Origin: an uncultured Bacteroidales bacterium
Lineage (GTDB): Bacteria; Bacteroidota; Bacteroidia; Bacteroidales; P3
Reading direction: 5' to 3'
NCBI GenBank assembly: GCA_944321885.1
Contig: CALUNB010000025.1
Coordinates: 1 to 37,094, forward strand
Length of the DNA: 37,094 nt
Shown: positions 7,921 through 17,495 of the stretch, in pieces
Numbering within the stretch: position 1 is the stretch's first letter
Layout of the letters: each line of letters begins with the position of its first letter
Translations under genes and position numbers: made by a program
Notes under the pieces: model-generated
Seen by the model: the letters and a program-made list of their open reading frames with translations, nothing else
Databases searched by the model: none
What the model was told of the DNA's origin: nothing

Positions 7921-10161
7921 TTAGCGCCCTACCACCAACTTGGCATCCAGCACACGCCCGTCCTCCGTGGTAATCCGGAGCACATAGCAAGCCGGAACGC
8001 AATCAGGCAACGTATAGGAAGCAGATTCTTGGAACCAGGAACCGAGCAAACGCCCCGACAAGTCGAACAAATCCATGCGTTCCAGCTCCAACGGAAGCCC
8101 GGAAGCATCCCTCACTTGGAATTCCCCCGACACGACCGGATTCGGGTAAATCCGGAATGAACCCGGCAGACGGGCTTCCGAAGCAGTCCCACCGCTGAAC
8201 TTCGCCACCAAACGGATATCTCCGTTCACCACCACTTCCATGGAATCCCTTTCCCCGAAAACGGCCCCGTCCCGGTTCCAATACAGGAAATCGTAACCCG
8301 GCATCGCTTCCGCCTTGATTTTGACCGTACTACCTGACAGATACAAACCTGCACCTTCCAGACGGCCCGCCCCTTCCGGGTCGCTCGTCAGAATCAAACG
8401 GTACTGTTCCGGCATCTCGTAGAGGAAAGAAAGCCGGTAACTTTCCTTCCCTTCGGCATCCACCTCGCAAATCTCATAACGATGGATACTCTTGCTCCGG
8501 GCCGTGGAATCGCGGAACTCGCCTATCTCTGCCGGAAGTCCCTGGGCCAACAGCAAATTGTTGCGGTACAAACGCAAAGAAGCCGGTTTCTCCGCCGACT
8601 CATCCCCTTCCCAAGACAAAAGGGGAACCGTGCTGCCCGGAACCATTTCCACCGAGAATGAACGCAAATACTCAAGCGGCAACGGCCTGACATAGGAATC
8701 CACGGCAGCCAAAGCCGCCTGCGCATCCACAACACCCGAATTTTCGCTGATTCCCGAAGTAAGGGATGGCTGCGCAGTCTGCATCAAAATGCTCCGGATA
8801 TCCTGGTATCCCAGGGTGGAATCCTTGCTCAGCATCAAAGCACAGACGGATGCCACGAGAGGGCAGGCCATCGAGGTCCCACGCATGCGGTCGTAACGCA
8901 CGTTCTCGAACGAGGTATAGCCCGCCAGACGCAAATCCTGGCAGAACGAATACATCGTGCTGAAAATCCCGTCCTGCCGTGCATCCGGCCCGTAACCACC
9001 TGGAGCCATCACATCCACCCAATAGCCCCGGTTGGAGAAATCCGAGATATTCCCGTCCACATCGCAGGAAGCCACCGGAATCACCCCCGGATAGGCTGCC
9101 GGCCAGGATATGGCATTTTCCCCGTCGTTCCCCGCCGAAGCCACAAAAATCACGCCTTGCCGCACCGCTTCCGCAATCAACTCGGCCTCCGTCCGGGAAT
9201 AAGCCAAACCGCCCACGGACAAGTTGACCACATCGGCCCCATGTTCCACAGCCCAAGCAATCCCGTCGGCCACATGGCTCACATCGATACCTTCCCCTAC
9301 CCCGCAATGCACCCCCATCAAGGTCACGCCACCGGCCACCGAAGCGATTCCCTTGCCATTGTTGTTGATCGCTGCAGCCAAACCCGCCACATGGGTCCCG
9401 TGCGACCAATTGTAACCGAAACAGGTGCCATCGTAGTAAGAATCACTGCTACAAGCCGCACTGTCAACCCCTTGCGGAGCCGAATCATTTTCGCCTGTAA
9501 ACACATTGTATTGGTTTTCGGGCAAAAGCTCCAAATCCTCATGCCCGCCCCAAACGGCATTGTCGATGACCGCCAACTTGATGTCCGGGTTCCCTTGGGC
9601 GATTTCCCAAGCCCCGCTGGCATTTATCTTGTCCAAATGCCAATTCAAATCCAAGCCTTCTACATCCGGATTGGCGTAATAGGGATCATCCGGCGCCCCT
9701 TTTTCCGGTCCCTGAACACCGGTTCCGGAGAAAGAACAGGAACCTACTGGAGAAAAGTTTCCAACCTCCCTCTTTCCGACAGCAACATCCCGGGACGCAG
9801 GAGCAAACCCATGGACCTGCCGCAAAGGCACCACTTCCACATACTCCACATCGGCATCCTTGCGCAATTCCTTCATCAAAGCATCCCGTTCCGCTTCCGA
9901 AGCACAGTCGAGCCTGTAAATCCGGTTCCCGGCAAGACGCCCGCCCAAGCTCACGGCTTCCCGCACCGAAACACCTTTCATCTCCGAATAGGCCGGAACC
10001 GGCAAACGGCTCAAAGCCACCCGTTCTCCCGCCTTGCAAACCGGAAGCACGCTTTTTTCCTTAAACTTCACATACAAGGCATTTTGCGCCATCAAAACCG
10101 GTCCTGCCAACGCCAAACATGCCGACAAACTTAATTTCAGAATCGTCTTGAACCTTTCCAT
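7921..10161 (-). CDS. Secreted subtilisin-like serine protease (S8) with T9SS sorting tail
   Basis: A 746-residue exoprotease. A signal peptide (1-25, ending LMAQ) is followed by a propeptide to about 165 with an inhibitor-like segment (NRIYRLDC...VEYVEVVP). The S8 catalytic domain comes next: D200 in LAVIDNAVW, H254 in SHGTHVAG, oxyanion N345 in ASAGND, and S430 in GTSMACP. All are present, so it should be active. Near residue 590-655 a LTSDPEGAGRLEGAG...GYDFLYWNRDG segment resembles the divergent InlB B-repeat. The last 75 residues (IYPNPV...DLSGR...ACYVLRI...KLVV) form a T9SS type-A tail, so the protein is probably exported and anchored on the cell surface. It is the last gene of the operon, 10 bases after its paralogue. 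Confidence 0.93.
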   Translation of the reverse strand: MERFKTILKLSLSACLALAGPVLMAQNALYVKFKEKSVLPVCKAGERVALSRLPVPAYSEMKGVSVREAVSLGGRLAGNRIYRLDCASEAERDALMKELRKDADVEYVEVVPLRQVHGFAPASRDVAVGKREVGNFSPVGSCSFSGTGVQGPEKGAPDDPYYANPDVEGLDLNWHLDKINASGAWEIAQGNPDIKLAVIDNAVWGGHEDLELLPENQYNVFTGENDSAPQGVDSAACSSDSYYDGTCFGYNWSHGTHVAGLAAAINNNGKGIASVAGGVTLMGVHCGVGEGIDVSHVADGIAWAVEHGADVVNLSVGGLAYSRTEAELIAEAVRQGVIFVASAGNDGENAISWPAAYPGVIPVASCDVDGNISDFSNRGYWVDVMAPGGYGPDARQDGIFSTMYSFCQDLRLAGYTSFENVRYDRMRGTSMACPLVASVCALMLSKDSTLGYQDIRSILMQTAQPSLTSGISENSGVVDAQAALAAVDSYVRPLPLEYLRSFSVEMVPGSTVPLLSWEGDESAEKPASLRLYRNNLLLAQGLPAEIGEFRDSTARSKSIHRYEICEVDAEGKESYRLSFLYEMPEQYRLILTSDPEGAGRLEGAGLYLSGSTVKIKAEAMPGYDFLYWNRDGAVFGERDSMEVVVNGDIRLVAKFSGGTASEARLPGSFRIYPNPVVSGEFQVRDASGLPLELERMDLFDLSGRLLGSWFQESASYTLPDCVPACYVLRITTEDGRVLDAKLVVGR

Positions 10162-10171
10162 ACTCCCCTTA

Positions 10172-12397
10172 TTAGCGTTTGATTATCTTCACCATTTCCG
10201 TTGCCTTTCCATCAAAAGCCCGCAACAGATAGCACCCAGCCTGCAAACGGCTCAAATCGAACTCCGTCTGCGCCGGATCCAAAACCATCAGCACACGCCC
10301 GCTCAAATCCAGAATTTCCAGACTCGAAAAAGGTTTCTCCGCTTCCCATTTCAAAACCGAGGAAACCGGGTTGGGCCACACCTTCAAAGCAGGCTCCCCT
10401 TGCGACATGGATTCGTTGGCAGCATTCTCCGGTTCAAACAAAGCCTTGATACCCAGATATTCCTGTTCCACATAAAACTGCAAAACCGGATTCTCGTACT
10501 CTTCTCCCGTCCAGGTGTCATAATAGTCCCAACGCACAAAACGCCATCCCGGAGAAGGGGTCGCCCGCAACATCGCATAAGCCCGGTGTTCGTAGCGACC
10601 GGTTCCCGTCACCATGCCGCCTTCGGCCGGAACCGCCTCGGCATTGACCAAGTAGTACAAGCCCAAGCTTACACAGGTTTCCTTGCGGAAGCTTTCCACC
10701 CCGTCCTTTAGCCCGCAGATTTCGTAACGGTGGTTCGCTTGCATGGCCGCTTCCGGATTCTGGAACTCCCCATCCTCGAAAGGCAGGCTGTCGCGCACCA
10801 AAACCCCGTCCTCATACAAGCGCAGGAAATCCGGAGCCGTGGCAGCCTCTTCATCCACCATCCAGAACACCTTGGGCATTCCCGACTCGCAAATCCCTGT
10901 AAAAGAAGTGATATAATCCGGTTTTTCCCGTTTAACCCTGTCGGAAACCGCCTTCAAGGCAGCTTCCACATCCAAGATGCCCGAATGCGGCATGCCCAAG
11001 GATTCCGATTTCCGGGCGGTCGAAATCAAGATTTCCTGTATGCCTGCCGCATCGAGCGTCGAATCCATGGAAAGCATCAAGGCGCAAGCCCCGCTCACCA
11101 AAGGTGTCGCCATGGAAGTCCCTTGCATGAAATCGTAATGGAGTCCCGTGAAATCCTCGTAGCCCCGCAAAGGCAATTTCTGCGACACGCACCAGGTCGT
11201 GCTCATCATTTCCTGGCCCTCTTCGGCCCCAAGACCACCGGGAGCCACGATATCCACCCAGCCACCGTAATTGGAGTAGGAATAGCGCGAACCATCGTAG
11301 TTGCAGGCTCCCACGCTGATAACCCCGGGGAAAGCCGCCGGATATGCCAAATCATCATAGGTACCGCCGTTCCCGGCTCCTGCCACCACGATGACCCCGT
11401 CGGCAAGGATTTCCTCGATGAAAGCCTTTTCGGTGGAAGTATAACTACTGCCCACCCAGGAACAATTCACGATATCCGCCCCATGGTTCACCGCCCAACG
11501 GATTCCTTCAAAGGGATTCCCGGGAAAGTCGCCGCCCAAGGACGGCACCGCCACCGCCAAAAGATTCACGCCTCCTGCCAAAGAGGAAACCCCCTCGCCG
11601 TTGCCGGTTTTCGCAGCCAGAAGCCCGGCCACATGGGTCCCATGCGACAAGGAATAAGAGACACAAGACACCGTGTTCATCGCGTACTCGTCGCACTGCA
11701 TGTCCTGGTCCACGCCCGCTTCTTCCAAGAAAGCCGAAGAAGAAGCCATGCCGTTCCCGACATTATACTGGTTCTCTTCCGGAATCTGCAAATCCGGGTG
11801 TTCCCCCCAGATGGCGTTATCCACGACCGCCACGGTGACTTTGGAAGACGGAGCTTGGAGTTCCAAAGCCTCCCAGCCCTTGATGACTTCCATATGCCAG
11901 CCCAAATCCAGCCCGTCCACAACGCCCGCATAGGGGTCGTTTGGAAGTTCTTTCCCCCATTTTCCGGGAAACACCGGATTTCCTGCATCTTCCCCTTCCA
12001 AGCCCTTCCCGGAAACCGAAGCCAAACGGTACTCGGGAGCCTCTTCCACGGAAACGACCATAGGGTCGGCAAAGAAAGCCTCCGCCACCTCTTCCCCTCC
12101 AAGCCGGGTATCCACATACACGATATAAGTATGGTCGAACACATCCGAGGAACGCAATGCCAAAGGCGCCGCCCAAGGGCACACCGCCTCCGGGACCAAG
12201 CTTTTCCGAGAAAAAGGCAAAGCCTCCGTCGGTATCCTGTCCTCCAAATGTTTGACCTTCTCCAAAGGATTGGCGGTTTTCTGCTCCGGGCGGAAAGTGA
12301 CATAATAGGCTTTCCAAGGATTTTCCGCCTTCAAGGGTGAACCGGCAATCAAGCCGGAGGCAAGAACCGGCAGCCATAAAAATCGATATGTTTTCAT
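10172..12397 (-). CDS. Secreted subtilisin-like serine protease (S8) with T9SS sorting tail, second paralogue
   Basis: A 741-residue paralogue of the downstream protease. Signal peptide 1-24 (ends PLKA), propeptide to about 160, then the S8 domain with D193 in VVDNAIW, H252 in SHGTHVAG, N343 in GAGNGG and S428 in GTSMATP. A repeat-like segment near 590-665 (GGMVTGTGRYEHRAY, WRFVRWDYYDTWTGEEY) parallels the InlB-B-like part of the paralogue. The C-terminus (VWPNPVSS...ILDLSGRVL...GCYLLRAFDG) is a T9SS tail. The two proteases differ strongly in propeptide and surface loops, which suggests different substrates or one activating the other; this is inference. The gene starts 28 bases after the small peptide gene. 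Confidence 0.93.
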   Translation of the reverse strand: MKTYRFLWLPVLASGLIAGSPLKAENPWKAYYVTFRPEQKTANPLEKVKHLEDRIPTEALPFSRKSLVPEAVCPWAAPLALRSSDVFDHTYIVYVDTRLGGEEVAEAFFADPMVVSVEEAPEYRLASVSGKGLEGEDAGNPVFPGKWGKELPNDPYAGVVDGLDLGWHMEVIKGWEALELQAPSSKVTVAVVDNAIWGEHPDLQIPEENQYNVGNGMASSSAFLEEAGVDQDMQCDEYAMNTVSCVSYSLSHGTHVAGLLAAKTGNGEGVSSLAGGVNLLAVAVPSLGGDFPGNPFEGIRWAVNHGADIVNCSWVGSSYTSTEKAFIEEILADGVIVVAGAGNGGTYDDLAYPAAFPGVISVGACNYDGSRYSYSNYGGWVDIVAPGGLGAEEGQEMMSTTWCVSQKLPLRGYEDFTGLHYDFMQGTSMATPLVSGACALMLSMDSTLDAAGIQEILISTARKSESLGMPHSGILDVEAALKAVSDRVKREKPDYITSFTGICESGMPKVFWMVDEEAATAPDFLRLYEDGVLVRDSLPFEDGEFQNPEAAMQANHRYEICGLKDGVESFRKETCVSLGLYYLVNAEAVPAEGGMVTGTGRYEHRAYAMLRATPSPGWRFVRWDYYDTWTGEEYENPVLQFYVEQEYLGIKALFEPENAANESMSQGEPALKVWPNPVSSVLKWEAEKPFSSLEILDLSGRVLMVLDPAQTEFDLSRLQAGCYLLRAFDGKATEMVKIIKR

Positions 12398-12425
12398 CTT
12401 GAATCCTATTTTCAGTTACAGCTTT

Positions 12426-12524
12426 TTACGACATGGCCACCGGATACATGGCGCATGCCAAAGCCACGATGCCTAACAAGCAGACAATCAAAATCAACAA
12501 ACTCTTTTTCTTCTTCGATTCCAT
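12426..12524 (-). CDS. Small hydrophobic peptide, 32 residues, in the T9SS operon
   Basis: An ATG at 12524 opens a 32-codon frame closed by TAA at 12426-12428. The peptide starts MESKKKKS and continues as one hydrophobic helix (LLILIVCLLGIVALACAMY). Four lysines before the helix predict a single-pass inner-membrane peptide with its N-terminus inside, or a lipoprotein-like leader around C24. A purine-rich GGAAAAAGAA sits directly before the ATG. It fits exactly between the adhesin-like gene (42 bases upstream) and the protease gene (28 bases downstream), with operon-like spacing. No homologue is known to me. It could also be the remnant of a larger gene. Confidence 0.5.
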   Translation of the reverse strand: MESKKKKSLLILIVCLLGIVALACAMYPVAMS

Positions 12525-12566
12525 TTCTTTTTCCAAGCGTTTTCCGGGAACCGGGTCCCGACAGTC

Positions 12567-15500
12567 CTACCGTCCCTTTTCCACCACGAACTTCAACTGC
12601 CGGATCTCCTGCCCGCAAAACACTTTCAGGATATACATCCCGTCGGGCAAGGAGGAAACCGGAATCTGGAAAGACGTGCTTTTCGGATGATACAGGGCTT
12701 GGCGGACACCCGAAATCCCGTAGACCGAAATTTCGTCCATCGGCAAGCCGGACTCGATGTGCAGTTCCTCCGGAACCGGGTTCGGCCAGATATGCAATTC
12801 CCATTCCGCCAAGGCTCCGGCTTCCTCCGTCCCCATATCGTCCACGCAATGCAGAAGCAAGCGCATCGTGTCATTCCCGGCATTGTCGTCCCCCTTGTAA
12901 GCCAACCAGACCACCACCTCGTGCAGCCCCCTTTCCGACAAATCGGCTTCGAACCCGGCATCCACCGTGGCCGCCGCGTCGAAATCCAAGGTATCGACCG
13001 AGATCTTGCCGTCCACCTGGCAATAGACCGGAACACGGCTTACGGCCTGCTCGCCATAGTTCACCAAAGTAGCCCGGATTGTCTCGGATTCTCCCATCAA
13101 GCTGCTGTCTTTCGGTCCTTCCAAACGATAGACCGCCAAATCGGCTTCCACATATTCTTCCCTGAAAGGAGCGAAATTGGCCCGAAGCAACAGGTTTTGA
13201 CCCAAGTTTTCCCTCAAATCACGACCGCTGAAGGAGTTGCAACTGAAAAAACGCCCGGTTTCCGAATCTTCCCCCACATACGAACCCGAAGCCTCGGCTT
13301 TCAAGGCCAAGAAGAACGCCCCGGCAGGCAAAAGGGTCGCCCCGGTGGAAAACACGCACAAAGTATCCCCGGCCTGTTTTTCAAAAACACCTTTCGCCAA
13401 GGTGTCGAGAATGGAGAGACCACCCTCTTTCGTATCCAAGGATGCCAAGAGCCAGTCGTATTTGCCCGGAGCCGAACCACGGCTGAAACCGGCGGTAAAG
13501 GAAGTCAAGGTATCCGGGCAGGCAAGGCTGAACACATTCCCGACCCAAGTCCCGACAAAATAACCTTCCAAAGGTTTCGCGAAATCCTGCAAAGCCTCGG
13601 TCGCCATCACCGTGTCGGTTACCCGGACTTCCCAAGACAGGGAATTATCTTCCATATAGCCATCTTCCCCATTCAAAACCACGGCAGTAGCCTTCAACTC
13701 AAAACGGGAACCCGCTTCGGATGCCGGGAAAAAGAGCGGCATCGAATCCAAACGGGACAGCCGGCGAACCTCTCCGTCCAAGCCGGAAATCTCGCATTCC
13801 ACCTCCGGTTCTTCCGTTCCCCGGTTCTCGAACGCAGCCGTATAGACATGGTATCCTCCGGTCTGTTCCGCCGGGACATAAGCGCTCATCGCCAAGGGTC
13901 CGAAATCGGTAAGACGTACATCGTAGGGGAAAGGTTCCGCCACATGGAACTCCATGATTTCCATATCGATAAAACCGAGCGGTTCCACCGAGAATACATA
14001 ATCCCCGGCTTCATCGATGTCCAACATGATTTCATCCACCTCCGCATTTTCACCGGGATACTGATTTTCCACGGACAACAGCACCCGTGCCGTGTCCTTG
14101 CCCGAAGGCCGGTAAAACAAGCGGAACGAAGCGGGTTGCTGCGAGCTGCCCGCCTGGTAGGTCATGGAAACCCGGTACTCCCCTGCAGGCAAGTAAAGGC
14201 AAGGTGTGCTCAGAAGCCCGTTATGCAAGCTATCCTGACGCCAAACGCCCTCCGTCCGGAGCCAGCTACCGTCCACCTCCGGCAACAAGGTGGGAACTCC
14301 CGCCTCTTCCGGTGTATCGGCATCCACATGGAACGGCAAATCTTGGACCGGGAAATTATAAACCGGGACCACCAAAGTGTCGTTCCCGTATTCCGTCTGC
14401 CTATCGCAAGAACCAGCCACCGCCAAACGATAAGCTTTCTCCTCTTGGAAATCGAATTTTCCTTGGAACCAAACCGTGTCGAACGCCCCGGCCTCCAAGG
14501 TATCGGCAAATGTTTCTTCCTGCCATCCGGCCCCGTCCAAGGAGTAAGCCAAGGCATAGCCCGGCATGGCCAATTTCCCGGCATTGCGGACAAAAACCCC
14601 TATCGAATCTTCCGCCAAGCCGCAATGCGACACCGGTGTGAACAAACGGACCAACTCGATGTCGGGCAAGAGGTCGTATTTCCCTGAATCTATTGTAATT
14701 TCATCCAGATAAATGTTTTTCCTGCCGTTCTCCGTGCAAAGTTGGAACGCGAAATAATAGGTACCTTTCTCCGGCAATTCCAAGTTCAACACCGCCTGTT
14801 CCCATCCGTAATCTTGCAAGACCGGGGGACCCGAAGTGACGGGCGTATGCACGGAACGTATTTCCCCGGCAAGCTGCATGGAAGACAAGTCGCTCGAACT
14901 CCCATACCAAATCTTCAATTGCTCCGGCTGGGCCAAGGAGCCACCCGTATAATAAAAGCTGATATGATGGACGCCTGCTTCCGCCTCGATGGGATCGGAA
15001 ATCAAGTACAAGGAAGCCGGACTACGGTAGGAAGTACCATTCACGAATCCGGAAGTCTCCAAAGCGCCTTTCCCGGCAACTTGCCTGAAATCCCAACGGC
15101 CCGGATAAGAAGCATCCTCGAAGGTAGTCCAATGCGACAAGGAATCCCGGCTTTCAAAATCCTCATGGAAAGGCAGGGATTTGCTCTCGGGATGCCGCAA
15201 ACTGGCCCGCAAGACATTGTTGTCCGCTGCCAGGTCTCCTTCCAAGAAGACCCCGGCGGAAACCTGCAAGGTACCGTAAGCGGAAAAATCGGGATTCCGG
15301 GAGAACACATGGCGCAAGGTATCGCCTGGCAAAAGCAGCCTCGCCGGGCTTTCTTTTACCGTGTCCTGCCCTTGTACACAATACCAAAGCGTGAAACCTT
15401 CCAAAGCGGAAGTCCCGCCATTGTAGACCTTGACCGCCAAGGGGTCATCCGTACCCAAGGCATGTCCCCATCCGGGCAACTCCATGGAAGCCAAACCGAT

Positions 15501-16028
15501 TTCGAAAGGAGGCCTGTACACGATGCTCCGGGCCTGTCCGTCGTACAGGAAATGGTAGGTTTTCCCGGCCTCGAAACGGGTATCGTTCCCAGCAGCATGG
15601 CTACCTCCTGCCTTGTACATATAGGCAGAGGCATAGTCGTAATACAGAACCACATAGTCGTAAACTCCTTCCGCCAGATAAAGCGTGTCGCTCCCGTTGC
15701 GCAAAGCATGGCGGGGCAAGGAATCCGCTTCCGCATCCTGGGGAATCCGGACATCGAAATTCGTATCGTAAAAAGGAATGCGGTCCCGCCAAGCAGAAGG
15801 CAAAGACAAGGAGGAGGGTAAAGAACCATAGTTCAAAGCCCGTTCATACGCATGCCCCTTGCTATCCAGCAAGAAATGGAAACCATAGGAAGGATTCTGC
15901 AAGGAATCGGTCGAGAGTACAATCCGCGCATGTCCTTCGGGAATCTCTTCCGGGTTCCCGACCTGTCCTTGGGCGGGGACCAAAGCCCCCGCCAAGACAG
16001 TACCAACCAAAACCAAAAACCTTTTCAT
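12567..16028 (-). CDS. Large secreted adhesin-like protein with T9SS sorting tail
   Basis: A surface protein of 1153 residues from the ATG at 16028. The signal peptide covers about 1-22 (ends PAQGQ). Residues 285-455 (LPFHEDFES...GRWDF...YLDEITID) look like a choice-of-anchor J / cleaved-adhesin jelly roll, a module seen in gingipain-type adhesins. Several stretches with NGGTSALEGF, VRNAGKLAMPGYAL, ENRGTEEPEV and VNYGEQAVSRVPV patterns resemble CARDB-like Ig folds. Those hold extended stalks and often bind ligands. The tail (IWPNPVPEEL...MYILKVFCG...KFVV) is a T9SS type-A domain. No protease or glycosidase signature is visible. It starts 32 bases after the second LRR gene and belongs to the same operon. 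Confidence 0.82.
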   Translation of the reverse strand: MKRFLVLVGTVLAGALVPAQGQVGNPEEIPEGHARIVLSTDSLQNPSYGFHFLLDSKGHAYERALNYGSLPSSLSLPSAWRDRIPFYDTNFDVRIPQDAEADSLPRHALRNGSDTLYLAEGVYDYVVLYYDYASAYMYKAGGSHAAGNDTRFEAGKTYHFLYDGQARSIVYRPPFEIGLASMELPGWGHALGTDDPLAVKVYNGGTSALEGFTLWYCVQGQDTVKESPARLLLPGDTLRHVFSRNPDFSAYGTLQVSAGVFLEGDLAADNNVLRASLRHPESKSLPFHEDFESRDSLSHWTTFEDASYPGRWDFRQVAGKGALETSGFVNGTSYRSPASLYLISDPIEAEAGVHHISFYYTGGSLAQPEQLKIWYGSSSDLSSMQLAGEIRSVHTPVTSGPPVLQDYGWEQAVLNLELPEKGTYYFAFQLCTENGRKNIYLDEITIDSGKYDLLPDIELVRLFTPVSHCGLAEDSIGVFVRNAGKLAMPGYALAYSLDGAGWQEETFADTLEAGAFDTVWFQGKFDFQEEKAYRLAVAGSCDRQTEYGNDTLVVPVYNFPVQDLPFHVDADTPEEAGVPTLLPEVDGSWLRTEGVWRQDSLHNGLLSTPCLYLPAGEYRVSMTYQAGSSQQPASFRLFYRPSGKDTARVLLSVENQYPGENAEVDEIMLDIDEAGDYVFSVEPLGFIDMEIMEFHVAEPFPYDVRLTDFGPLAMSAYVPAEQTGGYHVYTAAFENRGTEEPEVECEISGLDGEVRRLSRLDSMPLFFPASEAGSRFELKATAVVLNGEDGYMEDNSLSWEVRVTDTVMATEALQDFAKPLEGYFVGTWVGNVFSLACPDTLTSFTAGFSRGSAPGKYDWLLASLDTKEGGLSILDTLAKGVFEKQAGDTLCVFSTGATLLPAGAFFLALKAEASGSYVGEDSETGRFFSCNSFSGRDLRENLGQNLLLRANFAPFREEYVEADLAVYRLEGPKDSSLMGESETIRATLVNYGEQAVSRVPVYCQVDGKISVDTLDFDAAATVDAGFEADLSERGLHEVVVWLAYKGDDNAGNDTMRLLLHCVDDMGTEEAGALAEWELHIWPNPVPEELHIESGLPMDEISVYGISGVRQALYHPKSTSFQIPVSSLPDGMYILKVFCGQEIRQLKFVVEKGR

Positions 16029-16060
16029 TTTATATTGATTTAACAATCAACCTATGTAAA

Positions 16061-17371
16061 CTACAAAACCAAGAGTTTCGCCACCTTCACACCCTGTCCT
16101 TCCCCGACTCTCAGCATATACACCCCGGCTTGGTCCACCGGAATCCGGACTTCACCGTCCGCTTGCATGGAGGCGCAAAGCCGTCCGAGTTGGTCAAAGA
16201 CTTCCACCCTTGCCGGACGTTCCAACTCCACGCATACCGTACCCGGCTCCGTATAGCAACGGAAATCAACCGGCTGCAAATCCTGGTTCGAAACCGAACC
16301 TTTCCGGGTTATGACAAATTCCGTCACTAAGGCATCCTCGCCCGTGAACAAGGGGAAATTCTCGTTCTCCATCTGGCACATCACCTTCAATCCGTCTTCC
16401 AAGAACCAGAACTTGCCTTGCTCGGCTTCGTAATCAATACCCCGGATTAAAGTCCTGCCGTCTTCCGTCCGCCAAGTGTATTCCGAAACAATGCCATCGA
16501 TTTCATACCCTGCCGAAAAATCCACGTAACCGACCGTGTCGGAAGGCATGTCGTAAGGGTTCTGCGGGGCATAATGATAGGTGGCCCCGCTTCCGGTCAA
16601 AACTGGCAAGGTACCCAAAATCAAGTTGTTGTTTGTCACATCCAAATGCCACATATCGGGTTGGGCCGACAGATCCAAATTCGAGAAGCGGTTGTTCTTG
16701 CAATCCAATAGTTTCAGGTTCGGATTCTTGGAAAGATCCAACTCGGTCAACGCATTGCCGGAGCAATAGAGGAAACGCAAAGCCGGCAACATGCTCACAT
16801 CCAAGTCGGTCAGACCCAAATTGTCCACGTACGCAATCTCCAAGGCCGGATTGGCCGAAAAGTCCACTTCCGAGACACCGCAATTGAACAAGGTGGCATG
16901 TTTGAGTTTCGGCAAGGACGACAAATCCAAAGATTCCAGCTTGTTGACCGCCAAAATCAATTCCTCCAGCATCGGGTATTTCGTCAAATCAATATCTGTC
17001 AACTCATTGTAACCGAGTCCCAAACAAGTTAAAACCGGCATCACCGAAGTCTCAATCTCAGTCAAAGCCGCATTATACAAACTCATGACCCACAATTTGC
17101 TTTCATCTCCATAGACTTTGAGTACCTTTTCCCCGCACAAAGCTCCATCCACATAAGTAATGGCCGAATCCACGGCAAAGGTTTTAAGCTCCCCGTTCCC
17201 GAAATCCACCTGGACCTCGGTCGGTTCCATGGATCGGAAAATGAACTGCAAGGGCAAACTGTCCACCCCGTTGCTCCTAGCTGTGAAAAAGGCATCTTCT
17301 GTATCCTGTGCGCAAACGCTTTGGCTCAAAGCCGCCAAAAGGCAAAGTCCTATCCACTTTATCGTTTTCAT
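16061..17371 (-). CDS. Secreted leucine-rich-repeat protein with T9SS tail (LRR 2)
   Basis: A 436-residue protein from the ATG at 17371; the upstream codons are a non-translated extension, because the signal peptide begins here (MKTIKWIGLCLLAALS, cleavage near VCAQ). About eight repeats of the Bacteroidota LRR type follow between residues 90 and 260, with the pattern LTxLDLSxNPxLxxLxCxxN, for example ALTELDLSKNPNLKLLDCKN. LRRs form a curved binding face for proteins. The region from about 270 to 370 is a separate beta-rich part. The last 65 residues (VEVFDQLGRL...GVYMLRVGEG...KLLVL) form a T9SS tail without the YPNP motif. Paralogue of the next gene upstream. Confidence 0.88.
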   Translation of the reverse strand: MKTIKWIGLCLLAALSQSVCAQDTEDAFFTARSNGVDSLPLQFIFRSMEPTEVQVDFGNGELKTFAVDSAITYVDGALCGEKVLKVYGDESKLWVMSLYNAALTEIETSVMPVLTCLGLGYNELTDIDLTKYPMLEELILAVNKLESLDLSSLPKLKHATLFNCGVSEVDFSANPALEIAYVDNLGLTDLDVSMLPALRFLYCSGNALTELDLSKNPNLKLLDCKNNRFSNLDLSAQPDMWHLDVTNNNLILGTLPVLTGSGATYHYAPQNPYDMPSDTVGYVDFSAGYEIDGIVSEYTWRTEDGRTLIRGIDYEAEQGKFWFLEDGLKVMCQMENENFPLFTGEDALVTEFVITRKGSVSNQDLQPVDFRCYTEPGTVCVELERPARVEVFDQLGRLCASMQADGEVRIPVDQAGVYMLRVGEGQGVKVAKLLVL

Positions 17372-17465
17372 CGTATTTCTTATTTTAAAAAATATAAACC
17401 AAATCTTTTCAAACAAACACCCTTTACAGGAACCGGAAGCGGCTCAAGACAATCCATCCTCCCCC

Positions 17466-17477
17466 GGAACCGGTTCC
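17466..17477. repeat. 12-bp perfect palindrome between the two LRR genes
   Basis: GGAACCGGTTCC lies in the 124-base gap after the first LRR gene, 19 bases beyond its stop. It may be an operator, an RNA processing hairpin or a weak attenuator. There is no U tract, so a standard terminator is unlikely. Confidence 0.4.
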
Positions 17478-17495
17478 CACATTTTTCAAGCCCCC

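Noticed and set aside
10730..12340. A 536-codon plus-strand frame
   Set aside because: Antisense to the second subtilase; the true gene has its full catalytic triad on the other strand.
12687..14687. A 666-codon plus-strand frame
   Set aside because: Antisense to the adhesin-like gene, with a low-complexity Arg/Gln/His-rich product; no ribosome site.
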